From Yeosuana marina (GTDB lineage: Bacteria; Bacteroidota; Bacteroidia; Flavobacteriales; Flavobacteriaceae), in assembly GCF_011762485.1 (NCBI RefSeq), contig NZ_JAAKGI010000039.1:1-64000 (forward strand): 64,000 nt of DNA, read 5' to 3'. The notes beneath the pieces were generated by a model. That model worked only from the letters and a program-made list of their open reading frames with translations, ran no database searches and had not been told where the DNA came from. Of this stretch, positions 7,741-15,246 are shown piece after piece (positions within the stretch are counted from its first letter, which is position 1; every line of letters starts with the position of its first letter). Both the position numbers and the translations under genes were made by a program.

Positions 7741-8607
7741 TTATAAATTGAATAATATTTTTAAGCCCTCTTTTAGGTTTTTTGGTTTACGTCCGAGATA
7801 TTGTTGCAATTCATTTGTAACCATTTCCTCTTGTCCGTTTTTAATATCAAGATTAAAACCAACTATCTTTTTGACCATTGATTCAGGAACTCCGTTTTCT
7901 AACATTATTTTTTTGAATGGCTCAACTTCAATAGGTTTGTAATTTACCTGTTTGCCCGAAAGTTCAGTCAGTGCAGTTGCAACATCATAAAAAGAATATG
8001 CATTAGAACCCGTAAAATTTAATGTTTGGTTTTTGAAACTTTCGTTCATTAAAACATTAGCGATTGCCTCGGCTTGTTCAGCTTTTAAAACATAGGCAAC
8101 TTTTCCATTTCCAGCAGGTTGTAATATACCTCTCTCCAATACGTTTTTGCCAACAAAAAGTGGTAATACATCCATATACAAAGCATTTCTGAAAATGATA
8201 TATTTCAATCCGCTTTGTTTAACATAGTCTTCAGTCAGGAAATGTTCTATCATTAGTTTATTTACTAACGTGTTTTTGTCTTTTAAAGAACGACTTGTAT
8301 AAGCAATGTTCTGAACACCTTTCTTTTTTGCAGTATCAATAACGTTTCTATGTTCTTGCATTCTATCGCCTTGGTCTCCCGAAGAAATTAGTAAAACGGT
8401 ATCTACATTCTCCATCGCTTTTTCAAGTGATTGCACATCGCTATATTGCCCGATAAACGCGTTTAATCCTCTTTTTTCAAATTCAATTTTGCTTTCTTCT
8501 TTTCTTGTAAGCACCGAAATATTTTCAGCTGTCCCAGTTTTTAGAAATGTTTTAATAACTGTACTCCCTAATTCTCCAGTTGCTCCAGTAATTAATATTT
8601 TTTTCAT
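7741..8607 (-). CDS. NmrA-like NAD(P)-binding protein
   Basis: An atypical SDR of the NmrA/QorB group, 288 residues from the chosen start. The Rossmann motif is TGATGELGS just after the N-terminus, and ISVLTRKEESK follows. The Tyr-xxx-Lys active site is not obvious, as in NmrA-like sensors and quinone reductases. The frame is open 9 codons further upstream (8634), but the chosen MKKILITGATG start places the first beta-strand at residue 4, as in the family. It is the first gene of the operon with the SDR and AraC genes. The role may be redox sensing or quinone/aldehyde reduction. Confidence 0.88.
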   Translation of the reverse strand: MKKILITGATGELGSTVIKTFLKTGTAENISVLTRKEESKIEFEKRGLNAFIGQYSDVQSLEKAMENVDTVLLISSGDQGDRMQEHRNVIDTAKKKGVQNIAYTSRSLKDKNTLVNKLMIEHFLTEDYVKQSGLKYIIFRNALYMDVLPLFVGKNVLERGILQPAGNGKVAYVLKAEQAEAIANVLMNESFKNQTLNFTGSNAYSFYDVATALTELSGKQVNYKPIEVEPFKKIMLENGVPESMVKKIVGFNLDIKNGQEEMVTNELQQYLGRKPKNLKEGLKILFNL

Positions 8608-8735
8608 TTTCCAATTTTTAAAAGTGAAGTACAAAGGTTAAATAGATAAGTGATAGTTTTGTAGCCAAAACTATCTTTGTATCAGCCAAATCGGATAAAT
8701 GACTGTAGTTTGTTGATTAGCAAGATGTTTTTTCG

Positions 8736-8751
8736 CCATTACAGCTAACAT
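8736..8751. repeat. 16-bp inverted repeat, right copy
   Basis: CCATTACAGCTAACAT, the partner of the copy at 6015-6030 with one mismatch. On the minus strand it reads ATGTTAGCTGTAATGG and stands about 130 bases upstream of the NmrA-like start. Confidence 0.6.
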
Positions 8752-8754
8752 ATG

Positions 8755-8776
8755 GATAAACGCAATTGCGTTTATC
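8755..8776. repeat. Perfect 22-bp palindrome
   Basis: Each 11-base arm is GATAAACGCAA or its complement, with no central spacer. It lies 3 bases outside the 16-bp repeat. It may be a hairpin of a recombination site or an operator for the operon starting at 8607. Confidence 0.6.
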
Positions 8777-8781
8777 AACAT

Positions 8782-8803
8782 TATATTTATCATGATAAAT
8801 ATA
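8782..8803. repeat. Second perfect 22-bp palindrome
   Basis: Arms of TATATTTATCA meet their complement around a CATG centre. It follows the first palindrome after 5 bases. The TTTATCATGATAAA core would suit a dimeric regulator, but no matching site was seen elsewhere in the window. Confidence 0.55.
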
Positions 8804-9329
8804 CTTAATTTTCTTACATATCCAGAGGGTTTTAAATAAAAATATTTACTTGATTTTTATATGGGAGAAGAGATAAAGGATAAATACAAGTTAATTGAGA
8901 AAGAAATCAACGATTTATAGCAACTTGAATTGTTTTTAATCCAATAAAATAAAAATTTAAATGTTTTTAAAGCTATTTAAAACAAATTAAAAGGTTTTGA
9001 AAACGTATTAATTGGAATTTATATGTTCTAATTTTTATTTTATTGCTTGTTTTTTCCAAGTTATTCAATGAAATATTTTATTATGAAGGCTTCGCTACAT
9101 TTTTAAGTGCGTTGTTTTTTCAAAAAACATAACTAACTATAATTGATTTCAGAGGCCTAATAATTTGTACTATAATGTACCGCGTTATGTAACTTGAGCT
9201 TTGGTTAAAAGCGAAAGTTGTTATTACAGTTTTTGAAAAAATTTATTCTAAAAAGTTTCTTCTACAATGTTAAAGGAACACTTTTTATGCGACGACGTAG
9301 GAGGGAAGCGTAATGTGTGTGGAATGGGC

Positions 9330-9360
9330 TTTGTTATATAAATTTTATAGCTTAACTTTG
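9330..9360 (+). promoter_or_regulatory. Consensus promoter, apparently leaderless
   Basis: TTTG at 9330-9333, a 19-base spacer, then TAACTTTG at 9353-9360 match the Bacteroidetes sigma consensus TTTG-N19-TAnnTTTG. The ATG of the DUF488 gene lies only 4 bases after the -7 box, so transcription should begin at or next to the start codon and leave no room for a ribosome binding site. Confidence 0.65.
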
Positions 9361-9364
9361 AGAT

Positions 9365-9907
9365 ATGGCAGATGTAATTTTTTCAATTGGGCATGGAAAT
9401 AAAAGTATTGATTCATTTATTGATGAATTAAAACAATTTGATATTGAATTTTTATTAGATGTTAGGACTTCACCAATGTCTAAATTCAATCCTCAATTTA
9501 ATAGACCTTTACTTGAAGAAGATTTGAAAAAGCATATGATTACTTATGTTTTTGCAGGTGAACAATTAGGTGGGCTACCAAAAGATCCGACCTGTTATAC
9601 AAATGGTAAAGTAGATTATTCTAAAATAAGAGAAATGCCTTTTTTTCAAGACGCTATAAAAGTTTTAGTTGAAGCGAACAACGAGAACATGAAAATTGCT
9701 TTAATGTGTAGCGAGTCAAACCCTTCAGAGTGTCATAGAAGTAAATTAATTGGTCAGGAATTATTAGAACATAATATTTCACTAAATCATATTGTATCAA
9801 ATAAAATAAAAGATCAAAAAACAGTGATAGATGAGCTTACAAAAGGTAAAGGCCTTGATAATTTATTTGGAGAAGAAGGCTTGACTTCTAGAAAAACATA
9901 CATCTAA
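9365..9907 (+). CDS. DUF488 family protein A
   Basis: A 180-residue DUF488 protein. The family signatures are visible: SIGHGN near the N-terminus, LLDVRTSP (D32, R34), and the conserved cysteine motif C115-x7-C123-H124-R125 (CSESNPSECHR). A short C-terminal extension (DNLFGEEGLTSRK) follows the domain. The biochemical function of DUF488 is not established; a role in nucleotide or nucleic-acid chemistry has been proposed from gene context in the literature. It begins a three-gene operon and is 5 bases from a second, divergent DUF488 gene. The promoter makes a leaderless message. Confidence 0.88.
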   Translation: MADVIFSIGHGNKSIDSFIDELKQFDIEFLLDVRTSPMSKFNPQFNRPLLEEDLKKHMITYVFAGEQLGGLPKDPTCYTNGKVDYSKIREMPFFQDAIKVLVEANNENMKIALMCSESNPSECHRSKLIGQELLEHNISLNHIVSNKIKDQKTVIDELTKGKGLDNLFGEEGLTSRKTYI

Positions 9908-9912
9908 AATTT

Positions 9913-10392
9913 ATGAACTTTTATACAATTGGAGTTTATAACTCTAACGAAAAAGAATTCTTCGATAAATTAATTACAAATAAAATAGACGTGTTTTGTG
10001 ATATTCGTCAAAGACGTGGTGTTAGAGGTTCTAAATATTCTTTTGTTAATAGTAATAAACTTCAAAGTAAATTACAAGATTCAGGAATTAAGTATTTTCA
10101 TTTTCTAGGTTTAGCACCAAACAAAGAAATTAGAGAGTTACAAAAGTTAGCCGATTTAAACAATCATGAATTAAAAAGAGATAGAAAAACTTTAGGACAA
10201 GTATTTATTAAAGAGTATAAAAATCAGGTAGTTAATCATTTTAACTTTGTTGAATTTTTGGAAGAACTAAAAAAAGCCAACGCAAATAATATTGTATTGT
10301 TTTGTGTTGAAGAATCATATAAAGCTTGTCATAGGTCATTAGTCGCAGAAAAATTAAACAGTGAGTTTGGGTTCAATGTCAAAAATATTTAA
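9913..10392 (+). CDS. DUF488 family protein B
   Basis: A second DUF488 protein of 159 residues, only distantly similar to its neighbour. It keeps TIGVYN for the N-terminal strand, CDIRQRRG (D30, R32) and the C131-x7-C139-H140-R141 motif (CVEESYKACHR), so both copies should be active if the cysteine/CHR set is the active site. The gap to gene A is 5 bases and the next frame starts 3 bases after the stop, so the three genes are probably made from one transcript. A heterodimer is a reasonable guess, not shown. Confidence 0.87.
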   Translation: MNFYTIGVYNSNEKEFFDKLITNKIDVFCDIRQRRGVRGSKYSFVNSNKLQSKLQDSGIKYFHFLGLAPNKEIRELQKLADLNNHELKRDRKTLGQVFIKEYKNQVVNHFNFVEFLEELKKANANNIVLFCVEESYKACHRSLVAEKLNSEFGFNVKNI

Positions 10393-10395
10393 ATA

Positions 10396-10998
10396 TTGGA
10401 AGTACTAATAACATCAAAAACTCACGTAGGAAATTCAGCATGTGTTGGAGGAATAGTTTTAGAAACATTACAATTTGTAAGATTATTAAATGGTAAGAAC
10501 ACTTATCAACCTGGTGACACAGAATTAGAAATAGGTCAAATTTGGGAAATAGATTTTGCTTCACATCCTGATGTTGCACCTCATGTTGAAGACGTATATG
10601 TAATTAATAAAAAATTTATTAGAACTTTAGCTGACGTTAGAGCATTTGTTGTTAAAAATCTAAATGTTTGGGAAGGTAAACCTGAAATTTTATTTGATGG
10701 ATTACTCAAGTGGACAGGTAATGGAAGTGGTTTTTTGGATAACCCAAATAATTTACCTCAAAATAGTGTAGGTTTTTGGATTAGTGATCGTGATTTAATT
10801 TTAGAAGATAATCGCTACTTTGTTTATAAAAGAAAACGAATATGGAAAAGTCGTAAATTTAGTTACGTAGGCTTTCCAGATAGGATTTCAGTAATTCCAG
10901 CCGGCACCTTGATAAGAGTTTCATTAGCAAAATGGTGGAAACCAGAAGATATTGCGATTGGACATCGATGTTATTTACAATTATCTGGTTGGTATTAA
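10396..10998 (+). CDS. DuOB-like protein (dual OB-type domain)
   Basis: A 200-residue protein whose start is TTG (position 10396); no ATG is available before residue 70. The N-terminus (EVLITSKTHVGNSACVGGI, then FVRLLN and IGQIWEIDF, then PHVEDVYV) resembles proteins annotated as dual OB-containing domain, which are usually beta-rich and thought to contact nucleic acid. The C-terminus ends with WWKPEDIAIGHRCYLQLSGWY. It follows two DUF488 genes with a 3-base gap, an arrangement I regard as a conserved module. The family call rests on memory of sequence pattern, so it is moderate. Defence or DNA/RNA modification is inference. Confidence 0.65.
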   Translation: MEVLITSKTHVGNSACVGGIVLETLQFVRLLNGKNTYQPGDTELEIGQIWEIDFASHPDVAPHVEDVYVINKKFIRTLADVRAFVVKNLNVWEGKPEILFDGLLKWTGNGSGFLDNPNNLPQNSVGFWISDRDLILEDNRYFVYKRKRIWKSRKFSYVGFPDRISVIPAGTLIRVSLAKWWKPEDIAIGHRCYLQLSGWY

Positions 10999-10999
10999 A

Positions 11000-11038
11000 T
11001 TAAGAAAAGGAGGAAACCCTTTTCTTAAAGAGTTTCCT
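11000..11038. terminator. Hairpin between convergent genes
   Basis: TTAAGAAAAGG (11000-11010) pairs perfectly with CCTTTTCTTAA (11018-11028). The loop AGGAAAC is also complementary to GTTTCCT at 11032-11038, so a second, exclusive pairing exists. It lies in the 42 bases between the DuOB-like gene and the convergent gene ending at 11041, and probably ends both transcripts. Confidence 0.6.
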
Positions 11039-11040
11039 AC

Positions 11041-11967
11041 CTATGACACTTTACCATATAATTGAATTAATTTATCTATATCTATTGATGGATAATGAGA
11101 TTTTACATAATCCTGAAAATCAATAAGTGAACCACTATAGCTTTTCACATATTTAATTAATTCATGTTTTGGCTTTCTAAAATGGCTATTAATATTCTTA
11201 ATTATTGCTTTCTTTGTGCCATCTTTTAACTCATTAATAAAACTATCGTTGTTAGTTTTAATCTTTCCATCCAAAATATCTTTTGAGATATAATTGCTAG
11301 ATACAAACCAATTATAATGATTAGTATATATTCTTTGGCCACTAGTCAAAAATTGAGGCACTAAAATTATGTGCTTGCCTTTATAATAAGGAAGTTTTAC
11401 TTTTTTAGTACTCCATTTTTTAGTTAAGTGATCATAATATTCAATTTTTGTATCCGCAACCTGAATACTATACTTTATACATTGTTGCAATGTAAATTCA
11501 GCTAATATATCTCTACATACATTTGCTAATGTATCTGACATATTATCTTGTCCAATACCTTTAACTAATAATAATACATTGTGTGCTTCATTTGTTATTG
11601 TTAAACCAGCTTTCACTAATTTATTTGCTCTTAGAGAATCAAATACTATTTCTGCTTTTGTAGAACCAATACCTTTGCCCTTATTATTGTGTGAATATCC
11701 TAAATGATATTCATTAGCTTCACCCAAATAAGACAAGAATTTTAAACCATTATTTCTATCATTAGGAATAACATAGGTTCTATTTAGTGTTTCTAAAAAT
11801 GATTTACTTCTTAAGTATAACCTTTTTGCTATCATACTGCTCATATTATTTGCAATATGATATGGGTCAATAAATGCTTCTAAATCATTTTCCATTAAAA
11901 TGTTTAGATGTTCTGTGGTATTGCTTTTAATACCAAAATGTTCATTAAATGTTTCTAATTTTACCAT
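11041..11967 (-). CDS. Uncharacterised protein, possibly defence-associated
   Basis: A 308-residue protein with no firm family. Striking segments are KGKGIGSTKAEIVFDSL (about 97-113), VKGIGQDNMSDTLANV (about 134-149) and LPYYKGKHIILVPQFLTS (about 192-209). Similar 'GIG-D-(I/M)SD' and 'LP-KG--I-LVP' patterns occur, to my recollection, in proteins near restriction and abortive-infection genes. The acidic and lysine residues around LP-x-GKHI could form a nuclease-like core, but this is speculative. It lies alone on the minus strand between two plus-strand modules, with a 41-residue gene upstream on the same strand. Confidence 0.6.
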   Translation of the reverse strand: MVKLETFNEHFGIKSNTTEHLNILMENDLEAFIDPYHIANNMSSMIAKRLYLRSKSFLETLNRTYVIPNDRNNGLKFLSYLGEANEYHLGYSHNNKGKGIGSTKAEIVFDSLRANKLVKAGLTITNEAHNVLLLVKGIGQDNMSDTLANVCRDILAEFTLQQCIKYSIQVADTKIEYYDHLTKKWSTKKVKLPYYKGKHIILVPQFLTSGQRIYTNHYNWFVSSNYISKDILDGKIKTNNDSFINELKDGTKKAIIKNINSHFRKPKHELIKYVKSYSGSLIDFQDYVKSHYPSIDIDKLIQLYGKVS

Positions 11968-12013
11968 TTGTTGTGTTGTTTAAAATTTATAAATAATTTA
12001 TTTTAAAATCCAT

Positions 12014-12030
12014 CTATAGAAATTAATCTA
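12014..12030. repeat. Paired TCTATAGA motifs
   Basis: Two copies of the palindromic octamer TCTATAGA separated by AATTAA lie in the 93 bases between the 41-residue gene and the 308-residue gene on the minus strand. They may be an operator or part of a hairpin; nothing more can be said. Confidence 0.35.
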
Positions 12031-12060
12031 TAGACAGATTTTGATATGATTTTAAGATTA

Positions 12061-12186
12061 TTATTTACCTTTACTATCACTTCTGTTACTTCTTACGTGA
12101 GGCTTAACTTTTATTATTTTACCTCCAACATTTTTAGTATAACCAGGAATTCTGTTGTATTTTCTACCTTCTGAATCTTTTGCCAT
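12061..12186 (-). CDS. Small basic protein, 41 aa
   Basis: A 41-residue frame, MAKDSEGRKYNRIPGYTKN... ending KPHVRSNRSDSKGK, too short for most gene finders. The ATG is preceded by GGAGGTGTAAAAT, a near-perfect Shine-Dalgarno sequence, which is unusual here because Bacteroidetes genes mostly lack one. The 'GYTKN-G--I-VKPHVRS' pattern recalls small basic proteins (GYTR-DGT-V-PHVRS) common in mobile and defence regions. It is probably co-transcribed with the 308-residue gene 93 bases downstream. Function is unknown; RNA or DNA binding fits its charge. Confidence 0.6.
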   Translation of the reverse strand: MAKDSEGRKYNRIPGYTKNVGGKIIKVKPHVRSNRSDSKGK

Positions 12187-12322
12187 ATTTTACACCTCCT
12201 TTCATACTTGTACATTATAATTATTTATGTAAATTGTTAACCATTTACTATCTACATAAGACTATTAACTTTAGAAAATAAAAGTTCCCCAAAATGGGGT
12301 AAAAAAATAATTTGCAATAAAT

Positions 12323-12976
12323 ATGACTATAGAAGATGTTGGTCCTTTTTTTGAAAGCAATTCGCTTAAGCTAGAAGAAATAAGCAAAGTTGAGTGGGAA
12401 ATTGCTTTAAGAAAAGCTGAAAAACATTTAGACTATAGATTATGGAATAAAACAGTATTTGGTGCTCATACAGTTGAAAATCTTGAAGTACCTGCTAAAG
12501 AATACTATTTCAATTATGCTTATATGAGTATATTAAATGGTTCTTGGGAATGGAAAAATGAATTTGATTTACCTCAACAGTTAATTAGAATTATTGATAG
12601 CAGAATATCAACAGTGGTTAAAGCTTATCGTAATGCAAAATTAAAAAATGAAGAAAGAGTAGAGGAATGTAAGTATGAATTCACAAATTCTATAGAAATT
12701 CAAGACATTGAGAGTACATTCTATGACCTAGAAAGTGAAAAAGAAATTAGTGAAGAAGAATTATTAAAAGTAGAGGAGGAATATAATAGAATTGATCAAT
12801 TTGTTTCAGAGAGTGAAGACGAAGATTTTATTATGTTTTGGGATTGTGTAAAAGAAGGTTATACTAGAAGTGACATTGCAGAACTTATTGCTAAAACTCC
12901 AAAGCAATTGGATAAAATTAAAGAGAAATTTTTGAGACATTTAAGAAAAGAATTAAAAGAAAATGGAAACCAATAA
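12323..12976 (+). CDS. Sigma-like helical protein (ImmA-linked set, gene 1)
   Basis: A 217-residue, strongly acidic, helical protein. Its plan resembles small sigma-70-like proteins: an N-terminal helical part with SWEWKNEFDLPQQLIRIIDS (compare 'PW----P-LL--L--I--S' in that group), an acidic linker (about 125-160), and a C-terminal helix-turn-helix YTRSDIAELIAKTPKQLDKI followed by a basic helix (about 180-213) like sigma region 4. It is the first of three genes whose ends overlap by 14 bases each. A transcriptional role is likely, but promoter-directing activity is not demonstrable from sequence. Confidence 0.6.
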   Translation: MTIEDVGPFFESNSLKLEEISKVEWEIALRKAEKHLDYRLWNKTVFGAHTVENLEVPAKEYYFNYAYMSILNGSWEWKNEFDLPQQLIRIIDSRISTVVKAYRNAKLKNEERVEECKYEFTNSIEIQDIESTFYDLESEKEISEEELLKVEEEYNRIDQFVSESEDEDFIMFWDCVKEGYTRSDIAELIAKTPKQLDKIKEKFLRHLRKELKENGNQ

Positions 12977-13370
12977 CGAATTAAAAGCATTAAAAAATTT
13001 TTATGGTTTACTTATGGAAATGAATTATCATAAGGAACCTGCCGATTTTGTTGAGGAACTCCAAGAAGAAAACCCTTTTGTTTCATTACACTTAAAAAAT
13101 GTAATGCTTCATCGAACTAAAGCAAAAGCAATTTTAAAAAAGAAAAAGTATTTAGCTTTAAAAGAACAATTTTTTGCTTTAAAAGAATTAGGTCTAGATA
13201 AATTACAAGAACTATTTGCTCCAAAGGAGAGAACTGAGATGGTTAAATTATTTAGAAAATTTGATGAACTCACAGAAAAAGATATTGATGCTATTAATGA
13301 TGATCAGGATTTTTTAATTTTTATTTCTTCTTTAAAGGATAAATTAGAAGACAAGGATGGCACTAAATAA
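12963..13370 (+). CDS. Helical protein between sigma-like and ImmA genes
   Basis: A 135-residue protein with no recognisable domain. It is almost entirely helical and highly charged (KAILKKKKYLALKEQFFALKE). It overlaps the upstream sigma-like gene by 14 bases and the downstream peptidase gene by 14 bases, so the three proteins are translationally coupled. In such sets the middle gene may be an inhibitor or substrate of the peptidase, which is inference from gene order. Confidence 0.6.
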   Translation: METNNELKALKNFYGLLMEMNYHKEPADFVEELQEENPFVSLHLKNVMLHRTKAKAILKKKKYLALKEQFFALKELGLDKLQELFAPKERTEMVKLFRKFDELTEKDIDAINDDQDFLIFISSLKDKLEDKDGTK

Positions 13371-14130
13371 ACCACAAATTGAAGCAAATAAATTATTAAA
13401 TAATTTAGGATGGTCAAAACCAGGAGATTTAACGTTAAATGAAATAGCTTTTGCTTCTAATGCTTTTGTAGAAGAATCCATAATTGAAGGTTCTGAAGGT
13501 AGGATTGTTATGAGAGGTAATGAAGCAATAATTACAGTTAGCTCAAAAATAGAGTTTGAACCAAAGAAAAAATTTGTTCTTTCTCACGAAATAGGACATT
13601 TAATATTGCACAAAGATATTTCTGAACTTTTTTCAGATACTGATAAAACACTATATGATTGGTTTGCAAATGGGAAGCACGAAATTGAGGCTAACCAATT
13701 TGCATCTGAATTATTAATGCCGAGTGAATTATTTAAATCAAGGGTTATAGGAGAAAAAATGAGTTTAGATTTAATTCGAGAAACAGCTGATTTTTTTGGA
13801 ACTTCTCAAACTGCTACGTTATTAAAGTATAAAGATTTAGGAGACTTTTCAGTTTCTATTATATATATGGAAAATGGAATAGTAAAATGGAAGACTGAAT
13901 CTACAGATTTTCCTCTTAAATTTTTAAAAATTGGAAGTAAAGCTCCTGATGGTTCTGTGGCAGGAGATTTTTTTAATGGTCAAGGTTTAGAAGAAGCCCC
14001 TGTTTTGGTCGAAGCTTTGGAATGGTTTCCTGATGATTTTGGAATAGAAGAACATTTAGAGACTGAATTGTATGAACATAATTTCCGAATTGGGACAAAT
14101 GGATTATTATGTTGTCTTTGGATGCAATAA
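13357..14130 (+). CDS. ImmA/IrrE-type metallopeptidase
   Basis: A 257-residue zinc peptidase of the ImmA/IrrE (DUF955) group. The HExxH motif is H77-E78-I79-G80-H81 and the third ligand is E111 in HEIEANQFASELLMP, as expected for the family. A C-terminal domain of about 100 residues (from 150) is of unknown type and ends GLLCCLWMQ. These enzymes cleave a repressor or anti-factor in response to stress, as in ImmA of ICEBs1 and IrrE of Deinococcus. Here the coupled sigma-like and helical proteins are the natural targets, forming a possible derepression switch. The target is inferred. Confidence 0.87.
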   Translation: MALNKPQIEANKLLNNLGWSKPGDLTLNEIAFASNAFVEESIIEGSEGRIVMRGNEAIITVSSKIEFEPKKKFVLSHEIGHLILHKDISELFSDTDKTLYDWFANGKHEIEANQFASELLMPSELFKSRVIGEKMSLDLIRETADFFGTSQTATLLKYKDLGDFSVSIIYMENGIVKWKTESTDFPLKFLKIGSKAPDGSVAGDFFNGQGLEEAPVLVEALEWFPDDFGIEEHLETELYEHNFRIGTNGLLCCLWMQ

Positions 14131-14415
14131 CATTATGTAAAATAGAATCTCGATGTTAAACTTGGCCTCATAAAATTTTGGTTAAAACAATAGGAGAAAT
14201 GAGCGTGCATATTTTAGGGGTCTAGTAATAAAGTTTCTTAAGATTTTCAATTATAAAAGGGATTTCAAAGCAATGTTAATAGTAAAAAGGTTTTCTAAAA
14301 TATAGCGAATGAGCCGTTAATTGTTTCCAAAATTATATGGAGCCTTGAATTTTTGTTTCTTTTGTTTCAAGACAAAAGATAATGAAAACGAAAAAAAGGA
14401 TTAATTGAAGTTCTG

Positions 14416-14670
14416 CATATAACAAGTGTATGGAAATTTATTTTTCTTAAATTTTATACTCTTGTGGCAAGCTTACGAGAATGTTGTGAAATTTTTTATA
14501 ACGTACATTTTATTGAATACGCGATTTTTAATAAGAGCAAAAAGGTTAGCTTTTATTTTGGCGTTGGCAAGCGATGGATAATTGTGTGTAAAATAAATTG
14601 CCAGAGCAATTTATTTTATAAAGCAATCGAGCGTTTGGCAGCGGCTATTTTACATAACGGCTAATTATAG
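14416..14670. repeat. Probable dispersed repeat block
   Basis: This 255-bp segment begins CATATAACAAGTGTATGG and ends ACATAACGGCTAATTATAG. It contains a perfect hairpin with 12-bp arms (AAAATAAATTGC at 14590-14601 and its complement at 14606-14617, loop CAGA) plus partial repeats of GGCAAGC. I recall similar blocks scattered in flavobacterial genomes, but only one copy is in this window, so this is tentative. Confidence 0.35.
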
Positions 14671-15186
14671 ATACAAATGTTTTATAAACGCTGCGAAGCA
14701 AACCGCTTATTAGTTTAATGACCCAAGTTCCAATTATTTTAATGAAAATGTAAGTATCTGGGATATTTTACATAATATTGAATTATAGCTATCAAATGGA
14801 AACATTGTACTAAACAACATAAACCAACATTTGTACTATAATTATTCTTATGTCTAACAGTTTATAGTTTAAACTTGTATGAAGCTTGCAAAGTAAGATA
14901 AAATAAATTTATAATAATGTTTCACTATTATTTGAATTAAATATTTTGATAACTCGGAAATGCAGTAAATAGAGGTCTTTTAAAACAAGGTTCGGACCTT
15001 TGGGTTATTAAGTTATTGATATATATGTTCTTAAAGATACCTTTAATTTGTGCAAAGTTAACCCTAAAATATACTTCTTGAAGGATTATAGATTTTGAAG
15101 AAGAAGGGCCTTTTGTATTCATGATTGGAATGAATTAAAAACTTTAATGTAAGAAGTTATTATAAAGGCCACAGAACCCAAAAAAG

Positions 15187-15246
15187 AATTTCCTTTCAAT
15201 AAACTCCTGTTGCCTTCTACAGAGCGTATTGAAAGGAAATTAAAAT
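15187..15246 (-). terminator. Likely terminator of the norB operon
   Basis: AATTTCCTTTCAATA (15187-15201) and its perfect complement (15227-15241) enclose a 25-base loop. On the minus strand the second arm is followed by CTTTTTT. It lies about 120 bases beyond the norB stop. The loop is long for a terminator, so it might also be a remnant of a small inverted-repeat element. Confidence 0.5.

Larger units (their letters stand above)
8608..9352. other. Long intergenic region with palindromes
   Basis: No gene was found in this stretch of about 750 bases. It contains the right copy of the 16-bp inverted repeat (8736-8751) and two successive perfect 22-bp palindromes (8755-8776 and 8782-8803). Beyond these it contains AT-rich sequence with scattered short stop-interrupted frames. 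The sequence between 8880 and 9330 shows no coding signal and may be decayed mobile DNA. Confidence 0.6.

Noticed and set aside
11000..11038. H-type pseudoknot
   Set aside because: The pairing order fits, but the connecting loops (0 and 3 bases) are too short to span stems of 7 and 11 bp, so only alternative hairpins are possible.
14464..14664. 66-codon plus-strand frame
   Set aside because: It lies entirely within the probable repeat block, contains the hairpin and has no domain or ribosome site.
14937..15122. 61-codon minus-strand frame
   Set aside because: No domain and no upstream signal; the sequence looks like non-coding AT-rich DNA.
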